NCBI RefSeq assembly: GCF_002210165.1
Contig: NZ_AQQP01000021.1
Coordinates: 1-44,470 of the forward strand
DNA: 44,470 nt
Source: Phaeobacter sp. 22II1-1F12B
GTDB taxonomy: Bacteria; Pseudomonadota; Alphaproteobacteria; Rhodobacterales; Rhodobacteraceae
Direction: 5' to 3'
Positions 43,328 to 44,470 of the stretch are shown piece after piece (position 1 is the first letter of the stretch; every line of letters starts with the position of its first letter). Below the pieces are notes generated by a model. The model saw only the letters and a list, made by a program, of their open reading frames with translations, was not told the DNA's origin and did not search any database. The translations under genes were made by a program, and so were the position numbers.

Positions 43328-43686
43328 CACGCCGCCCCCCCTCGCCCAGCACTGTGACGCTGCATGTCCCGCTCCGGATCACCCGACGAGGCGGTCGCAA
43401 GGAAGTGCGTCTGCCCGCCGATGCACCCCGGACGCAACTGACAGACAACACGCTGGTCAAGGCGCTGGGCCGCGCTTTCCGATGGAAGAAAATGCTGGAG
43501 ACCGGGGAATATAAGACGATCAAGGAACTGGCCGATCACGAGGATATCGCCTTCTCCTACATGACCCGGGTGCTGCGCATGACCCTCCTTGCACCGAAGA
43601 TCGTGGAGGCCGTTCTGGAAGGGAAAGGGCCAGACGCGCTTACCCTCTCAATCGAGCTTGAACCGTTTCCCGTCGAGTGGCAGTAG
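43324..43686 (+). CDS. Small companion protein of the serine recombinase (hypothetical)
   Basis: A 120-residue basic protein (MTRRPPSPSTVTLHVPLRI, then TRRGGRKEVRLP). A helix-turn-helix-like segment, YKTIKELADHEDIAFSYMTR followed by VLRMTLLAPKIVEAVL, suggests DNA binding. From memory, proteins of this kind often sit directly downstream of large serine recombinases in Alphaproteobacteria, with the same overlapping start-stop. It may act as a directionality or accessory factor, which is a guess. It survives here although its recombinase is destroyed. Confidence 0.75.
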   Translation: MTRRPPSPSTVTLHVPLRITRRGGRKEVRLPADAPRTQLTDNTLVKALGRAFRWKKMLETGEYKTIKELADHEDIAFSYMTRVLRMTLLAPKIVEAVLEGKGPDALTLSIELEPFPVEWQ

Positions 43687-44069
43687 CAGGAACAGTGGTT
43701 TCTGGAGCGGGATAACCAGGCTGCGCATTCAAAGGCAGCCTGCTATAAAACTGCGCGTCAAGAAATCGATTAGATGCGTTGGAGCATGCGGTGCTTTGGG
43801 TGGATTCCGGTCTTTCGCTGCGGGTGCAAATCGGCGAGATTAGGATTTTGAAAGCGGACGTTCATTGGTAGCCAGGCTCTACTTTTCACATGGTCTAAAT
43901 CCTTTAAAGTCCAACGGCCGTTGGCTGCACTTGCTAATGCCCGAGACGTCACCCTGGCCAGATGCGCCTCAGACTTTTTTTGACTACATCTGGGTTTTGG
44001 CGATGTTCGATCTACAGAGCCTACGGGTATTACCAGAGTTGGAACTATCAAGCTTGTGAGGTTGCCAGA
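43687..44069. other. Intergenic interval without a supported gene
   Basis: I see no convincing gene in these 383 bases. A minus-strand open frame (43770-44051) has no ribosome site. The stretch around 43851-43865 (GAAAGCGGACGTTCA) resembles, from memory, sequence found repeatedly between alphaproteobacterial genes, but no second copy is in the window. Confidence 0.35.
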
Positions 44070-44438
44070 TTGAAACCCGATAACGAACCAGTAGAGAATT
44101 CAGACACGAAGAAATGTACGGCATGTTTGTCTGATATTCTCGAGAAGGCACATGTTTGCAAGGAGTGTGGCACACGTCAGAATGGTTTGACGAGAGGCCT
44201 GCTTCGCGTATCAACCATTTCCGCCGCCGTCATTACGATCATCTCATTAGTAACAACAGCAATTGCCCTCTGGCCCGTCGCCTACAGTCAAATTGTGAGA
44301 GATCCTCAGGCGAGATTGATACGCCTGACATTTGACCATCCCTCTCCCGATAAGCGGACCTTAGGTTCATTTGCCTTGTTCAATGGGGGCAATGTTGATG
44401 CCTATGTGACTCGCGTTGAACGTAAGCATCCGGCGTAG
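44070..44438 (+). CDS. Zinc-ribbon single-pass membrane protein (hypothetical)
   Basis: A 122-residue protein starting at TTG (44070) with GAGG upstream; an in-frame ATG at 43962 would add 36 residues without any visible feature. The N-terminus has a zinc ribbon with cysteines spaced CxxC-x10-CxxC (CTACLSDILEKAHVCKECG). One transmembrane helix follows (STISAAVITIISLVTTAIAL), then about 45 extracytoplasmic residues (SFALFNGGNVDAYVTRVE). The C-terminus stops abruptly after KHPA, so a longer original protein is possible. Function unknown. Confidence 0.55.
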   Translation: MKPDNEPVENSDTKKCTACLSDILEKAHVCKECGTRQNGLTRGLLRVSTISAAVITIISLVTTAIALWPVAYSQIVRDPQARLIRLTFDHPSPDKRTLGSFALFNGGNVDAYVTRVERKHPA

Positions 44439-44470
44439 GCCGCGGCGCGGTCAACGCGCGCGGTCACGGT

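Noticed and set aside
43770-44051. A minus-strand open frame of 93 codons in the gap before the zinc-ribbon gene.
   Set aside because: It has no ribosome site and no recognisable family. Part of it resembles recurrent intergenic sequence rather than a gene.
1-44470. CRISPR arrays, tRNA or rRNA genes, and known riboswitches.
   Set aside because: I looked for regularly spaced repeats, tRNA-like arms and known aptamer cores and saw none. A covariance-model scan would be decisive and was not possible.

Overview
The window looks like a chromosomal accessory region of an alphaproteobacterium, most likely a Rhodobacterales (Roseobacter-group) organism. This is inferred from its moderately high GC, TRAP, Dpp and Liv transport operons with attached catabolic genes, a monomeric-type NADP isocitrate dehydrogenase, and the style of the IS elements. 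No rRNA, tRNA or CRISPR array was seen.

Layout. (1) 1-4.4 kb, siderophore uptake: a periplasmic iron-siderophore binding protein running off the left edge (apparently frameshifted at its end), a divergent TonB-dependent siderophore receptor and an AraC regulator. (2) 4.5-11.6 kb, sugar-acid catabolism: lactonase, IlvD/Edd-type dehydratase and RraA-like aldolase in one direction, a TRAP transporter (dctPQM) plus a GntR regulator in the other. (3) 11.6-19.6 kb, peptide use: a Tat-exported binding protein, two permeases, a fused double ATPase and a C69-type dipeptidase in one operon, divergent from a small HTH regulator whose promoter carries helically phased TGCG repeats. (4) 19.6-22.8 kb, three unrecognised genes including two membrane proteins. 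(5) 22.9-25.1 kb, monomeric isocitrate dehydrogenase. (6) 25.3-26.5 kb, a decayed IS3-family element with both ends recognisable. (7) 26.7-31.4 kb, a sensor kinase with a substrate-binding-protein-like input domain, a FixJ-type regulator, a lone receiver and an exported arylsulfatase. (8) 31.6-42.2 kb, a large catabolic locus: a minus-strand run of hydrolase, livKHMGF, cupin and FAD monooxygenase, then an AraC regulator and a divergent pair of a second cupin and an FMO-type monooxygenase. (9) 42.2-44.5 kb, a mobile scar: an IS6-family element with an amber-interrupted transposase abuts the C-terminal remnant of a large serine recombinase, its small companion gene and a zinc-ribbon membrane protein.

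How the genes work together. Three substrate-uptake modules each sit beside enzymes and a regulator that plausibly belong to them: TRAP with sugar-acid enzymes and GntR; peptide ABC with dipeptidase and HTH; Liv ABC with hydrolase, two monooxygenases, two cupins and AraC. The last is the best candidate for an undescribed catabolic system, with a probably aromatic or heterocyclic substrate that cannot be named from sequence alone. The dipeptidase has Ser where its family has the catalytic N-terminal Cys.

Limits. Family assignments come from reading motifs by eye; no database search was run. Several starts are non-ATG or uncertain and are flagged.
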